This document shows positions 17,394 through 25,747 of a stretch of DNA of 64,000 bases, piece after piece. Each line of letters starts with the position of its first letter. Within the stretch, counting starts at the first letter, position 1. Both the position numbers and the translations under genes were made by a program. The DNA lies in assembly GCF_015277895.1 (NCBI RefSeq), contig NZ_CP063815.1:558001-622000 (forward strand), in the 5' to 3' direction. The notes under the pieces were generated by a model. The model was given only the letters and a program-made list of their open reading frames with translations, searched no databases and had not been told where the DNA came from. Origin of the DNA: Microbacterium abyssi. Lineage in GTDB: Bacteria; Actinomycetota; Actinomycetes; Actinomycetales; Microbacteriaceae.

Positions 17394-17711
17394 ATGCCCA
17401 AATATGCACGCCCGGTGGACGGTGAAGGAGCCGAGGGGCCACTCGCCGTCCTCGGGAACATGGTCAAAGCGGGCATTATCCGACAAGTGCGCCGTACGCC
17501 GAACGTCGGGCGCAAGGCGATCGCCGACGCGCTGGAGGTGGCGCCGACCACCATCGTCCCGTACCTCGGTGAATTGGAGGCGGCGGGCCTCTTGTTGGCT
17601 GATCCGCCCAAGGCCGTGCGGAAGCGTGGGGAGTGGGTCGTCTACCGCGTCAATGATGAGGCTGTCACGGAGTTGTATCTGCGACTGGGGCAAGAAATCG
17701 GGGAGATCTAG
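17394..17711 (+). CDS. Winged-helix transcriptional regulator
   Basis: A 105-residue protein with one winged-helix domain. The recognition part is NVGRKAIADALEVAPTTIVPYLGELEAAGLL (about residues 42-72), followed by a wing (RKRGEWVVYRV), as in ArsR/MarR-like small regulators. There are no cysteine or His clusters, so it is not an obvious metal sensor. Divergent from the conjugation operon, it is probably its repressor. The stop TAG lies 4 bases from the IS481 left end, so the native C-terminus may have been altered by the insertion. Confidence 0.75.
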   Translation: MPKYARPVDGEGAEGPLAVLGNMVKAGIIRQVRRTPNVGRKAIADALEVAPTTIVPYLGELEAAGLLLADPPKAVRKRGEWVVYRVNDEAVTELYLRLGQEIGEI

Positions 17712-18529
17712 CTAGCTGTTCTTCCCACTGACATTGTGGACGCGGTCGATGGGTGATTGGCCTCCGAGAGCGGTATGGGGTCTTCACATGCTCGCCGAGC
17801 GTGGCGTTGAACAAGTGTGAGCGGTAGCAGCACGCCGTTGTCGGTGAGTGCCCGCAGCACGGTGATCCCAAGGTTGGCGAAGTAAGCATCCGCGCGTTCC
17901 CAGAACCCCGCAGCGGTCTCCTTGCGCTCGTCGTCGAGGATCTCGGAATAGACCACCCTCGAATGGTCATCGATCGCTGGATGCAGGAAGGTATGGCCCA
18001 TATTGGACCTTCTTTTCTTCCCCTTCACCTTGCCCAAGGTGCGCCAGCCACCACCAGCAGGGATGCGGCCGAGCTTCTTCACATCGACGTGGACCAGATC
18101 CCCGGGATTCGCGTGCTCGTAACGCACCGGCCTGGGCTTGCGAACTCTGATCCCGGTGTCCAGATCTATGTGTCCCCGCAGCGGCACCCGGTAGCGGGCC
18201 AGGACCTTCGGCACCGTCGATTGTGGCAGGTGCAGGTGATATGCGATCCGATGCGGACCCCACCGGCGTGTGACTCGCAGCCCGATGATCCGCCGCTCCG
18301 TCCGCGCCGGCGTCCGATTCGGTGACCTGCGCGGACGCGAAGAGTGATCCTGCAACGCCGCCTGCCCGCCGGTCCGGTAGCGGGAGACCCACTTCGACAC
18401 CGTGCCCCGAGCGACTTGGAACCGTTCCGCAGCACGCGCGTGAGACCATCCGTCATCGACGACAGCGCGGACCAGCGCAAGCCGACCGGCAGGAGTGAGC
18501 TTGGCATTGGCATGGGTAACGTAAGACAC
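17712..18529 (-). pseudogene. IS481-family transposase, broken
   Basis: Starts at GTG 18529. The N-terminal HTH (HARAAERFQVARGTVSKWV) and the first part of the DDE domain (LVHVDVKKLG, PAIDDHSRVVY, LTDNG) are intact. At about 17845 a frameshift moves the reading frame, which then reads CYRSHLFNATLGEHVK. The sequence next jumps to the normal C-terminus TALGGQSPIDRVHNVSGKNS and stop at 17712. The jump removes some 50-70 codons including the catalytic Glu segment. It therefore cannot transpose on its own. Confidence 0.85.
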
Positions 18530-18635
18530 GAGGACCTCCGTGGACTCGATCAGGTGTGGTTACCCATATCGATACCGGAGGTCCTCACCTCATTCCATCA
18601 GCCCACGCTGCCCACAACCTCTGTGGGAAGAACAG
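17716..18635. mobile_element. IS481-family element, internally deleted
   Basis: Ends carry inverted repeats of about 23 bp (17717-17739 and 18612-18634) that match at 20 of 23 positions and begin TGTTCTTCCCAC. Left of the element there is a tandem CTAG, a known IS481-type target. The right flank does not repeat it, so that end may have been rearranged. An 11-bp hairpin GAGGACCTCCG / CGGAGGTCCTC (18530-18540 and 18576-18586) buries the transposase ribosome binding site, as expected of a device against read-through translation. The right end cuts into a flavoprotein gene. Confidence 0.8.
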
Positions 18636-19116
18636 ACGGCGACGCGCTGACGGTCATCGCTGAGAACGATCAGGAGATCTCCGGCGTCGCGCACGTCTTC
18701 GCTCTCGCGGGTTCCGACTCGATACGAGCATCTTGCGCGAGGTACGCGTCAACCTAGACGGGTCGCTGGACGCCGTTGCCGGGATCGCGTCGGAGATCGA
18801 CCCGAACATCCACTCCTGCGGATCCGTCGGAGCCACGGGTGCGCGTCAGCTGGCGCAGCCCGAGCAGGGACTGTTCCTCGTCGGCGGGAAGTCCTACGGC
18901 CGTGCCCCCACGTTCCTCGCGCTTACCGGGTACGAGCAGGTGCGCAGCGTCGCGGCGCACCTCGCCGGCGACCATGAGGCCGCCGAGCGCAACGAGCTCG
19001 TGCTTCCCGACACTGGAGTCTGCGGGCGTGCCGACGGCTTCGACAGTGAGGGCGCCAGCTGTTGCGGCACACCGTCGGTGCTGCAGATCGGGGCCCGTCC
19101 CGTCAGGGTCGACTGA
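18636..19116 (+). pseudogene. C-terminal stump of an arsenic-operon flavoprotein
   Basis: From the IS right end one frame reads DALTVIAENDQEISGV. After a shift near 18700 another frame continues GFRLDTSILREVRVNLDGSL to GGKSYGRAPTFLALTGYEQV and ends at 19116 with a Cys-rich segment (GASCCGT). Together they are the C-terminal third of a pyridine nucleotide-disulfide/flavin oxidoreductase of the kind seen beside actinobacterial ars genes. The N-terminal FAD part has been lost at the IS481 junction and the remainder is frameshifted. An ATG at 18733 could still give a 127-residue fragment without a cofactor fold. Confidence 0.75.
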
Positions 19117-19213
19117 CTTGGCTCCGGAGAGGGCGGTTTCCCTTGGGAGCCGCCCTCTTGGTGTGTCCAGGTGAAGAATCGGTGAACTGTCCCGCCCCTG
19201 ATTGCGCCTTGCT

Positions 19214-19227
19214 TTGATGAATGTCAA
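19214..19227. promoter_or_regulatory. Candidate ArsR operator upstream of trxB
   Basis: TTGATGAATGTCAA has TTGA/TCAA arms, resembling actinobacterial ArsR/SmtB-type sites. It lies 9 bases before the trxB start, in an AT-rich patch (TCAATATAGAGAC) with no clear ribosome binding site, so the transcript may be nearly leaderless. The likely binder is the ArsR half of the fusion coded in the same operon. Inference. Confidence 0.5.
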
Positions 19228-19236
19228 TATAGAGAC

Positions 19237-20232
19237 ATGTCGAATCAAGAGGTTGGGTTGGTCATCGTCGGATCCGGCCCCGCGGGTTTCACGGCCGCGA
19301 TCTACGCGGCCCGGGCGAACCTGTCCCCGGTGGTGATCGCCGGCTCAGTAACAACTGGTGGTGCGCTGATGACGACGACGGAGGTGGAGAACTTCCCCGG
19401 CTTCATCGCCGGCGTGCAGGGTCCGGAGCTGATGGAGTCGATGCGCCAGCAGGCCGAGCGGTTCGGCGCCCGCATCCTCCTCGACGACGCGGTTCACGTC
19501 GATCTCGATGGGGGAGTCAAGACAGTCGAGACCGGCGCCGGCGAGACATTCCGCGCCCGTGCCGTGATCCTCGCCATGGGCTCCGCCTACCGCAAGCTCG
19601 GCCTCCCTGACGAAGAGCGCCTGACCGGCCGCGGGGTTTCCTGGTGTGCCACGTGCGATGGGTTCTTCTTCCGCGAGCAGGAGATCATGGTCGTCGGCGG
19701 CGGCGACTCCGCGATGGAGGAGGCCCTGTTCCTCACCCGCTTCGCATCGAAGGTGACCGTCGTGCACCGCCGCGGCGAGTTCCGCGCATCGAAGATCATG
19801 GCGCAGCGTGTGCTCGATCACCCGAAGATCGAGGTCGCGTGGAACAGCGAGGTCGCACGCCTCAACGGGGCCGAGAAGCTCGAGTCCGTGATCCTTCGTG
19901 ACACCGTCACCGGTGCGGAGCGGGAGTTGCCTGCGACCGGGCTCTTCATCGCCATCGGCCACGACCCGCGCTCCGAGCTCGTCACGGGAATTGTCGACAC
20001 CGATGCTGCAGGCTTCGTGCTCGTGGACCACCCCTCGACCCGGACGAACCTTTCCGGCGTCTTCGCGGCCGGAGACCTGGTCGATCACACGTATCGCCAG
20101 GCCATTACTGCGGCAGGTACCGGCTGTGCTGCAGCGCAAGACGCTCAGCACTTCCTCGCCGCGCTGGAGAACGATGCAGCCCATTCGGCCGAGGTCGACG
20201 CCCTGACCGAGGCCGAGGAGGTCTTCGCATGA
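19237..20232 (+). CDS. trxB: Thioredoxin reductase
   Basis: A 331-residue enzyme of standard length with FAD motif [16 protein letters not shown], redox centre WCATCDG, NADPH motif [10 protein letters not shown] and the C-terminal FAD segment [15 protein letters not shown]. It reduces thioredoxin with NADPH in the cytoplasm. It opens the arsenic operon and overlaps trxA by 4 bases. Here it probably feeds electrons to arsenate reduction or repairs arsenite-damaged thiols. It is a dedicated extra copy; the housekeeping trxB normally lies near the replication origin, which is not in this window. Confidence 0.95.
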   Translation: MSNQEVGLVIVGSGPAGFTAAIYAARANLSPVVIAGSVTTGGALMTTTEVENFPGFIAGVQGPELMESMRQQAERFGARILLDDAVHVDLDGGVKTVETGAGETFRARAVILAMGSAYRKLGLPDEERLTGRGVSWCATCDGFFFREQEIMVVGGGDSAMEEALFLTRFASKVTVVHRRGEFRASKIMAQRVLDHPKIEVAWNSEVARLNGAEKLESVILRDTVTGAERELPATGLFIAIGHDPRSELVTGIVDTDAAGFVLVDHPSTRTNLSGVFAAGDLVDHTYRQAITAAGTGCAAAQDAQHFLAALENDAAHSAEVDALTEAEEVFA

Positions 20233-20555
20233 GCACCCTCACCGCCGTCACCGACGCCACGTTCCAGGACGAGGTCCTCGGCTCCGACATCCCTGTCGTG
20301 GTGGACATCTGGGCCACCTGGTGCGGTCCGTGCCGTCAGGTCGCTCCGCTGCTCGAGCAGCTGGCGGCCGAGTACGACGGGCGCGTGAAGATCGTCAAGG
20401 TCGACGCCGACCAGAATCCCGACACGGTCACTGCCGCCGGCGTCACGTCGATCCCCACCCTCGGGTTCTACCGGGACGGTGCCCGAACGGACATCCTCAT
20501 CGGCGCGCACCCGAAGCCGGTCATCGCCGAGAAGATCGAGGCGCTGCTGTCATGA
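20229..20555 (+). CDS. trxA: Thioredoxin
   Basis: A 108-residue thioredoxin with active site WCGPC (Cys32, Cys35), cis-Pro segment TSIPTL and normal length. The start overlaps the trxB stop (ATGA) and its own stop overlaps acr3, so the four proteins downstream of trxB are translationally coupled. It is the likely electron donor or thiol-protection partner in the arsenic operon. Confidence 0.95.
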   Translation: MSTLTAVTDATFQDEVLGSDIPVVVDIWATWCGPCRQVAPLLEQLAAEYDGRVKIVKVDADQNPDTVTAAGVTSIPTLGFYRDGARTDILIGAHPKPVIAEKIEALLS

Positions 20556-21649
20556 CCACCGCAACTGTCGCTTCTGCTCCCGTCGCGGTCCGGCGCCTGT
20601 CCACCCTCGATAAGTGGCTGCCGTTGTGGATCGGGCTCGCTATGGTCGCGGGTCTCCTTCTCGGCCGGTTCGTCCCTGCCCTATCGGACCTGCTCGGCCA
20701 CCTCGAGGTCGGTGGCATTTCGGTGCCCATCGGGCTCGGGCTGCTGGTGATGATGTACCCGGTGCTCGCGAAGGTCCGCTACGACAAAGTCGCCGCCGTC
20801 ACCGGCGACAAGAAGCTGCTGGTCTCCTCGTTGGTGCTGAACTGGGTTGCAGGTCCCGCGGTGATGTTCGCCCTCGCGTGGAGCTTTCTCCCGGACCTGC
20901 CCGAGTACCGCACTGGGCTGATCATCGTCGGCCTCGCACGATGCATCGCCATGGTCGTCATCTGGAACGACCTCGCCTGCGGCGACCGCGAAGCGACCGC
21001 CGTGCTCGTCGCCATCAACTCGGTGTTCCAGGTCGTCGCGTTCTCGCTGCTGGGCTGGTTTTACCTGACCGTCCTGCCCGGCTGGCTGGGCCTGGATACC
21101 CAGGGGGTCGAGATCTCCGTCTGGCAGATCGCGCTGAACGTGCTGGTCTTCCTTGGCGTGCCACTCGTGGCGGGTTTCGCGTCCCGGTGGATCGGTGAGA
21201 AGCGTCGCGGCCGGGCCTGGTACGAGAAGAAGTTCCTCCCCGTGATCAGTCCGTGGGCGCTGTACGGGCTGCTGTTCACCATTGTGCTGCTGTTCGCGCT
21301 GCAGGGCGACGCGGTCCTGTCCAAGCCGCTCGACGTCGGCCGGATCGCGCTGCCGTTGCTGGCCTACTTCGGGTTGATGTGGTTCGCCGGGCTCCTGCTC
21401 GGCAAGGTCCTGGGGCTGAACTACGCCCGCTCCACGTCGCTGGCGTTCACGGCCGCTGGCAACAACTTCGAGCTGGCCATCGCGGTCGCTATCGGCACTT
21501 TCGGTGCCGCATCCGGGCAGGCTCTCGCAGGGGTCGTCGGCCCCCTCATCGAGGTCCCTGTTCTCGTCGGTCTCGTCTACGTCTCCCTCTGGGCAGCACG
21601 CGCCTGGTTCCACACCGATCCGTACACCGGCGAGAGGATCCCGTCATGA
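20552..21649 (+). CDS. acr3: ACR3-family arsenite efflux pump
   Basis: A 365-residue membrane protein with about ten helices. It carries the ACR3 signature in LARCIAMVVIWNDLACGD, with the conserved Cys used in arsenite recognition, and the AGNNFELAIAVAIG segment. It expels arsenite driven by the proton gradient. ATG 20552 overlaps the trxA stop, and the gene overlaps the regulator-reductase fusion by 4 bases. Confidence 0.95.
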   Translation: MTTATVASAPVAVRRLSTLDKWLPLWIGLAMVAGLLLGRFVPALSDLLGHLEVGGISVPIGLGLLVMMYPVLAKVRYDKVAAVTGDKKLLVSSLVLNWVAGPAVMFALAWSFLPDLPEYRTGLIIVGLARCIAMVVIWNDLACGDREATAVLVAINSVFQVVAFSLLGWFYLTVLPGWLGLDTQGVEISVWQIALNVLVFLGVPLVAGFASRWIGEKRRGRAWYEKKFLPVISPWALYGLLFTIVLLFALQGDAVLSKPLDVGRIALPLLAYFGLMWFAGLLLGKVLGLNYARSTSLAFTAAGNNFELAIAVAIGTFGAASGQALAGVVGPLIEVPVLVGLVYVSLWAARAWFHTDPYTGERIPS

Positions 21650-22668
21650 ACGTCACGCTCGCGGATCCCGCGGACGTCTGCAGTCCCGTTCCCACTCACG
21701 CCATCGGTCAGGAGGCGGCATCCGCCGTCTCCATGACTCTGAAGGCCCTCTCGGACCCGCTGCGCCTGCGCATGCTCTCCGCCATCGCCTCCGACCCGCG
21801 CGGCGAGTCCTGCGTGTGCGACCTCGCCGAGCTCGCCGACGTGTCCCAGCCCACCGTTTCCCACCACCTCAAGGTGCTCAAAGACGTCGACGTCCTCACG
21901 TCCGAGCGCCGCGGGACGTGGGTCTGGTACCGCATCAACCCGGGCCGCCGCGGTGCCGTCACCGCGTTGCTGGACTCGTTCGCACCGGCGACCATGACCG
22001 AGCCCGGCATGGACAGCGACTCCGGTGGCCGCGTAGACCACCCCGACTTCGATGCCCGGATCACCCACCTCGCCGATGAGCTCGCTGCGGAGGTTCCCGA
22101 TCTCGCCCCGGAGGCCGTGCTGAGCATCGTTCGTGAGTCCTACACGTCGCTCGCCCGCACGGCGAAGGTCACCGGCGCCCTCGTCCCGCTCACCGAGCGT
22201 TTCGCCCGTCAGCGTCTCGCGGACTTCACCCGCGACCGCGACCAGTCGGTGCCGCAGGTGCTGTTCGTTTGCGTCGCCAACGCCGGCCGCTCCCAGATGG
22301 CAGCGGCCCTTGTCAACCAGATCGCCGGCGGCAAGGTCATCGCCCGCTCCGCGGGCTCGAGCCCCGCCGAGGTCATCCACCCCCACGTGCGCTCGATCCT
22401 CGCCGAGATCGAAGGAGATGCCGCGGTCGAGCGGTTCCCCAAGCCCCTCACCGACGACGCCGTCCGCGCCGCCGACGTAGTGATCACGATGGGCTGCGGC
22501 GACGTCTGCCCGATCATCCCCGGCGTCCGCTACGACGACTGGGCCGTCGGCGACCCCGCCCTCGCCTCCCGCGAAGGCGTCGAAGCCATCCGCGACGACA
22601 TCGAAGACCGCGTCCGCGCCCTCGTCAACCAGCTCACCACTGACCGCCACCCACAGGAGTCCTCATGA
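21646..22668 (+). CDS. ArsR-ArsC fusion: arsenite sensor joined to arsenate reductase
   Basis: A 340-residue protein with three parts. Residues 25-115 are an ArsR winged helix with the sensor cysteines CVCDL (Cys56, Cys58) and the reader VSQPTVSHHLKVL. Residues 130-198 are a three-helix segment typical of the N-terminus of mycothiol-type ArsC. Residues 203-340 are an LMW-phosphatase-like ArsC with P-loop CVANAGR (Cys209 to Arg215) and the MGCGDVCP loop. One polypeptide would thus sense the product and make it. It is followed by a stand-alone ArsC with 4-base overlap. No frameshift separates the domains, so this is a real fusion. Confidence 0.92.
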   Translation: MNVTLADPADVCSPVPTHAIGQEAASAVSMTLKALSDPLRLRMLSAIASDPRGESCVCDLAELADVSQPTVSHHLKVLKDVDVLTSERRGTWVWYRINPGRRGAVTALLDSFAPATMTEPGMDSDSGGRVDHPDFDARITHLADELAAEVPDLAPEAVLSIVRESYTSLARTAKVTGALVPLTERFARQRLADFTRDRDQSVPQVLFVCVANAGRSQMAAALVNQIAGGKVIARSAGSSPAEVIHPHVRSILAEIEGDAAVERFPKPLTDDAVRAADVVITMGCGDVCPIIPGVRYDDWAVGDPALASREGVEAIRDDIEDRVRALVNQLTTDRHPQESS

Positions 22669-23069
22669 CCGACACCGCCAAGCCCTCCGTCCTCTTCGTC
22701 TGCGTGCACAACGCTGGCCGCTCGCAGATGGCCGCCGGATTCCTCCGAGACATCGCCGGCGACCGCATCGAAGTCCGCTCCGCAGGCTCTATGCCCGCCG
22801 AGCAGATCAACCCCATCGCCGTGGAAGCGATGGGCGAGCTTGGCATCGACATCACCGCCGAGCAGCCCAAGATCCTGACCACCGAGGCCGTGCAGGCCTC
22901 CGACGTCGTCATCACCATGGGATGCGGCGACGCCTGCCCATTCTTTCCGGGCAAGCGCTACGAGGACTGGAAGCTCGACGACCCCGCCGGCCAGGGCATC
23001 GATGCCGTCCGACCGATCCGCGACGGCATTCGCGCCCGCATCGAGAAGCTGGTCGCCGAGCTGATCTGA
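22665..23069 (+). CDS. arsC: Arsenate reductase (LMW-phosphatase/mycothiol type)
   Basis: A 134-residue single-domain enzyme with P-loop CVHNAGRS and acid loop MGCGDACPFFPGKRYEDW. It reduces arsenate to arsenite through a mycothiol or thioredoxin adduct, for export by ACR3. The start overlaps the fusion gene. It is a close relative of the C-terminal domain of that fusion, so the operon encodes two reductase active sites. Confidence 0.94.
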   Translation: MTDTAKPSVLFVCVHNAGRSQMAAGFLRDIAGDRIEVRSAGSMPAEQINPIAVEAMGELGIDITAEQPKILTTEAVQASDVVITMGCGDACPFFPGKRYEDWKLDDPAGQGIDAVRPIRDGIRARIEKLVAELI

Positions 23070-23086
23070 TCCAGATCGGCCGGCGA

Positions 23087-23120
23087 ATAGTTCCCCGCGG
23101 AGTACTTCCTTCCGCCGACA
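23087..23120. repeat. 34-bp direct repeat, left copy
   Basis: Matches 33767-33800 at 32 of 34 positions (the two differences are adjacent). It begins ATAGTTCCC and ends CTTCCTTCCGCCGACA, with a short GGAGTACTTCC quasi-palindrome inside. The two copies bracket the 10.7-kb metal-resistance block, so they could be recombination scars or attachment sites. Confidence 0.75.
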
Positions 23121-23168
23121 GCGACTCAATGACAATGTGGTTGCCGACGACGGAACCGCTCCAGATCG

Positions 23169-23765
23169 TCATTCGTCGCGATGGCATTCACGCTCGGCCG
23201 CCCGGTGGAAGTCGGGGACGGGACGATTCTGTGAGTCCTCGGGTGTCGTGGCGAGCCCGTTGCGTTCGATGTCGTCGATGAGCCACTCCATTTCAAGGAT
23301 CTCTCGGCGTTGAGCTTCGCTAATCTCGATGGCGAGTTGGCAGACTCGGAGGTCCTGAATTTGTGCTCTTTCGGATCGGGTGATCGCCAGGGAGTGGTGG
23401 GGAATCATGGCCCGCATGTACGCAGTGTCGTCTACAGTGATTTGGCTGCGGTCGAGCGCAACGCCGCCTCCGAGCAGGAGCACGCTGATGATGACAACAG
23501 CGATATTCGCCTTGGCGTTCTTGTACATGTTCAGCATCCAGGCGAGCATGACGAGCCCCATGGCGCCGCCCATGGTGAGGGCCATGAACACGCGGCTTTC
23601 GCTGAAGCGGATGTGTCCCCATTCCCATACTCCAGCGAACATCGTCCAATACATCACGACCATGCCGGTGAGGATCATCGCCGCGAATCGCAGGTACATC
23701 TTCAGCGATCCGTGCTTCTTGTCCTCCGTTTGTCGTTGGCTTCCTTCATGGGCGTCCTGTGACAT
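23169..23765 (-). CDS. DUF305 protein with membrane helices
   Basis: A 198-residue protein. Three hydrophobic segments (about residues 24-48, 58-78, 85-105) precede a C-terminal DUF305 half with MIPHHSLAI, the His pair typical of this four-helix, ferritin-like family found with copper genes. I chose ATG 23765, with AGGTGA 6 bases upstream. It probably binds copper on the outer face or in the periplasm-like space. It lies next to the Csp-like gene in the CsoR-associated block. Confidence 0.8.
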   Translation of the reverse strand: MSQDAHEGSQRQTEDKKHGSLKMYLRFAAMILTGMVVMYWTMFAGVWEWGHIRFSESRVFMALTMGGAMGLVMLAWMLNMYKNAKANIAVVIISVLLLGGGVALDRSQITVDDTAYMRAMIPHHSLAITRSERAQIQDLRVCQLAIEISEAQRREILEMEWLIDDIERNGLATTPEDSQNRPVPDFHRAAERECHRDE

Positions 23766-23822
23766 GTGATTCACCTGTTCGTCTGGATTGGTTGCGCGTC
23801 GCGCTGTCGACGAGCGTCCGGT

Positions 23823-24224
23823 TCAGAGGGTCGCGAGGAGCGTGGCGCACGCGTCTTCGCATCGCCGGCAGGCCGCCGCACACACGGTGCAATGTTCGTG
23901 CATCGTGTGCTGCTCGCACTCGTCGGCGCAACTTGCGCACGCGGTGCGGCACGCTTCCAGCGTTGCCCGGGTGAGGTTGGCGTCGTAGCCGGTGTGTCGG
24001 GACAGGATGCGCGCGGTGGTGTCGCAGAGATCGGCGCAGTCCAGGTTCGTGCGGATGCACTTCGTGAGCTCTGAGACCATCTCCTCGCTCAGACACGCAT
24101 CCGCGCATGCTGTGCACGATTGGGCGCATTCCATGCAGGCCTCGATACATTCCACGAGCGCCTTCTGGTCGACCTGCCCGAGGTCCTTCGGATAGGTGCG
24201 GAGCATTTCTGCCGCGACAGTCAT
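23823..24224 (-). CDS. Cys-rich four-helix copper storage protein (Csp-like)
   Basis: A 133-residue protein with 18 cysteines arranged as repeated CxxxC along helices (for example ECIEACMECAQSCTACADAC). This is the DUF326/Csp pattern in which thiols line the core of a four-helix bundle and store many Cu(I) ions. No signal peptide is seen, so it is the cytosolic (Csp3-like) type. Start ATG 24224 has GAGAGGA upstream. A CsoR-like half-conserved box lies 70 bases upstream, so copper induction is likely. Confidence 0.85.
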   Translation of the reverse strand: MTVAAEMLRTYPKDLGQVDQKALVECIEACMECAQSCTACADACLSEEMVSELTKCIRTNLDCADLCDTTARILSRHTGYDANLTRATLEACRTACASCADECEQHTMHEHCTVCAAACRRCEDACATLLATL

Positions 24225-24293
24225 GATCGAATCCTCTCGTCGTCCTGGAGCTCTCAAACTACGATCGCGGTGTCGCCTGCGGCACCCCGTTGA

Positions 24294-24310
24294 ATACCCC
24301 GGGAGGGCAT
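24294..24310. promoter_or_regulatory. Imperfect CsoR-type box upstream of csp
   Basis: ATACCCCGGGAGGGCAT keeps five of seven arm pairs of the perfect palindrome at 27021-27037 and lies 70 bases upstream of the csp start on the minus strand. It is probably a weaker CsoR site. Confidence 0.45.
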
Positions 24311-24337
24311 GGTAGCTCCGGCCCCGCGACGCGTGCC

Positions 24338-24610
24338 TCAACGTTCACGGTTGGTGTCTGGTCGATCCGTCCCCGCGGCCGGGCGAGGGGGCTTTCGCAG
24401 GACCAGCGCCACGGCACCGATGACCATGATCAGCGCGACGTCGTAGCTGGCTACCGTGTAGGTCCACCAGGTGCCCTCGGCCCACCGGGCATCACTCAAC
24501 AGGTGCGTCAGCGCGAGGACCGGCCCGGTGGTCAGGAGCATGTACCCGAGTCGGATGAGTCGTCGATGCGTTCGGACAGGATCGAGCGGGTGGGTTCCAT
24601 CGCGGGTCAT
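24338..24610 (-). CDS. Small membrane protein, unknown
   Basis: A 90-residue protein with two hydrophobic helices (about residues 20-38 and 52-70) and a basic, Pro-rich tail. Its ATG overlaps the TGA of a 38-codon ORF immediately upstream (ATGA), so the two are translationally coupled. I do not recognise a family. The position between copper genes suggests a role in metal stress, but nothing in the sequence shows it. Confidence 0.6.
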   Translation of the reverse strand: MTRDGTHPLDPVRTHRRLIRLGYMLLTTGPVLALTHLLSDARWAEGTWWTYTVASYDVALIMVIGAVALVLRKPPRPAAGTDRPDTNRER

Positions 24611-24723
24611 CGGAAGATCACTCCAATGGTGAGGAAGCTGGCGGTGGCGAGGAGGGCGACAGCGATCGTCGCGGCTGTGATGAAGAACGTGAGATTCCGC
24701 AGAGGGTTCTTGGGCTCATCCAT
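24607..24723 (-). CDS. 38-residue single-helix membrane peptide
   Basis: The frame reads MDEPKNPLRNLTFF, then one hydrophobic helix, and stops at TGA 24607-24609, which overlaps the next start by 4 bases. AGGACCTCTC upstream contains a possible ribosome binding site. Coding is supported by the coupled overlap and the clean amphipathic N-terminus plus membrane helix. It is too short for standard gene callers. The function is unknown; it may be a small subunit of the two-helix protein that follows. Confidence 0.6.
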   Translation of the reverse strand: MDEPKNPLRNLTFFITAATIAVALLATASFLTIGVIFR

Positions 24724-24762
24724 GAGAGGTCCTTGAGCGCGGGGGGGTGTCAGTATCCGCTC

Positions 24763-25602
24763 TTATCGGGCGGGGCTGAGGACGGTCGTATCGTCTGTGG
24801 TGATCTCGACGATGCCGCGGTCGTCGACGAGGATGATGCGCTCGTCGATGACGGTGAGTGCTTGCACGGCGCCGCGCAGCGATTCCAACTTCTGCCAAGG
24901 ACCGTTCTCGTCCTGTGACCACAGGACCCCGTCCGTACCGGCACCAACAAGGGTGCCGTCCGTGCGCGCTTCCAGAGCGTACAGAACAGGGGCCGCGTCG
25001 ACGGGCGTGAAGGTGTTGCCGCCGTCGGTGCTGAGGAGGATGCCTTCTTCGGCTGCGGCGTACACGCCGGATTCGGTGGCGGCGAGATCAGCGGCGCCGA
25101 GGGGTGCACGCTCTGTCCAGGTGCTTCCGTCGTCGGTGCTGGTGAGTAGGTTCACCTGGCTGGAAGGGATGCCGTACAGGACGCCGTCTGGTCCTGCGGT
25201 CAGGACGTGGAAGTCGGTGGTCCCGTTGAGAGCGATCGGGGACCAGGAGTTCCCGTAGTCGTCGCTGCGGATGATGCCGAGGTTCGGGGCTCCCAGTTCA
25301 TCCGGGGTGTCTTCCCCGGGGTGTCCGGACGCGAACAGCGTGTCTTTCCAGGCGGTGAATCCCATGGCGTCGAAATCGTGTCCGCCGATCGGGCCGGAGA
25401 TCTTCCCGCCGGGGTCGAGGGTGAAGATGCCGTTGTGTGTGGCGATGAGCAGGTCATCGCCGCGTGGGTCTTCGGCGATGCCGTGGATGTGGTCGATGCG
25501 GGGTGCCGGATCGGGGTTTCCGAGCGGTGTTGCGGTGCAGCCGGTGGCGATGACGGCGAGGGCCGTCACAGTGGTAGTGGCGAGAAGAGGTGAGCGTTTC
25601 AT
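24763..25602 (-). CDS. BNR/sialidase-like beta-propeller lipoprotein
   Basis: A 279-residue protein with lipobox VIATGC and repeated Asp-box-type segments (RSDDYGNSW, TSTDDGSTW, LSTDGGNTF), the hallmark of sialidase-like or F510_1955-type propellers. There are no sialidase catalytic residues, so a binding or scaffold role outside the membrane is more likely than glycan cleavage. Start ATG 25602 precedes the lipoprotein signal. It sits with DUF305 genes, a grouping I know from copper islands. Confidence 0.8.
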   Translation of the reverse strand: MKRSPLLATTTVTALAVIATGCTATPLGNPDPAPRIDHIHGIAEDPRGDDLLIATHNGIFTLDPGGKISGPIGGHDFDAMGFTAWKDTLFASGHPGEDTPDELGAPNLGIIRSDDYGNSWSPIALNGTTDFHVLTAGPDGVLYGIPSSQVNLLTSTDDGSTWTERAPLGAADLAATESGVYAAAEEGILLSTDGGNTFTPVDAAPVLYALEARTDGTLVGAGTDGVLWSQDENGPWQKLESLRGAVQALTVIDERIILVDDRGIVEITTDDTTVLSPAR

Positions 25603-25747
25603 GATGGCTTCCGGTGGCGGCCGCGGGACGGCCTGGCTTTGCGGCGCGCGGCAGGAGCGCACCGACATGTAATGGATGTCGAGGGCGTGGCAGAGAGGTG
25701 GCAGGTAAGGGCGGGCCGAATGGTTCTCGGCCCGCCCGGGTCGGGTC

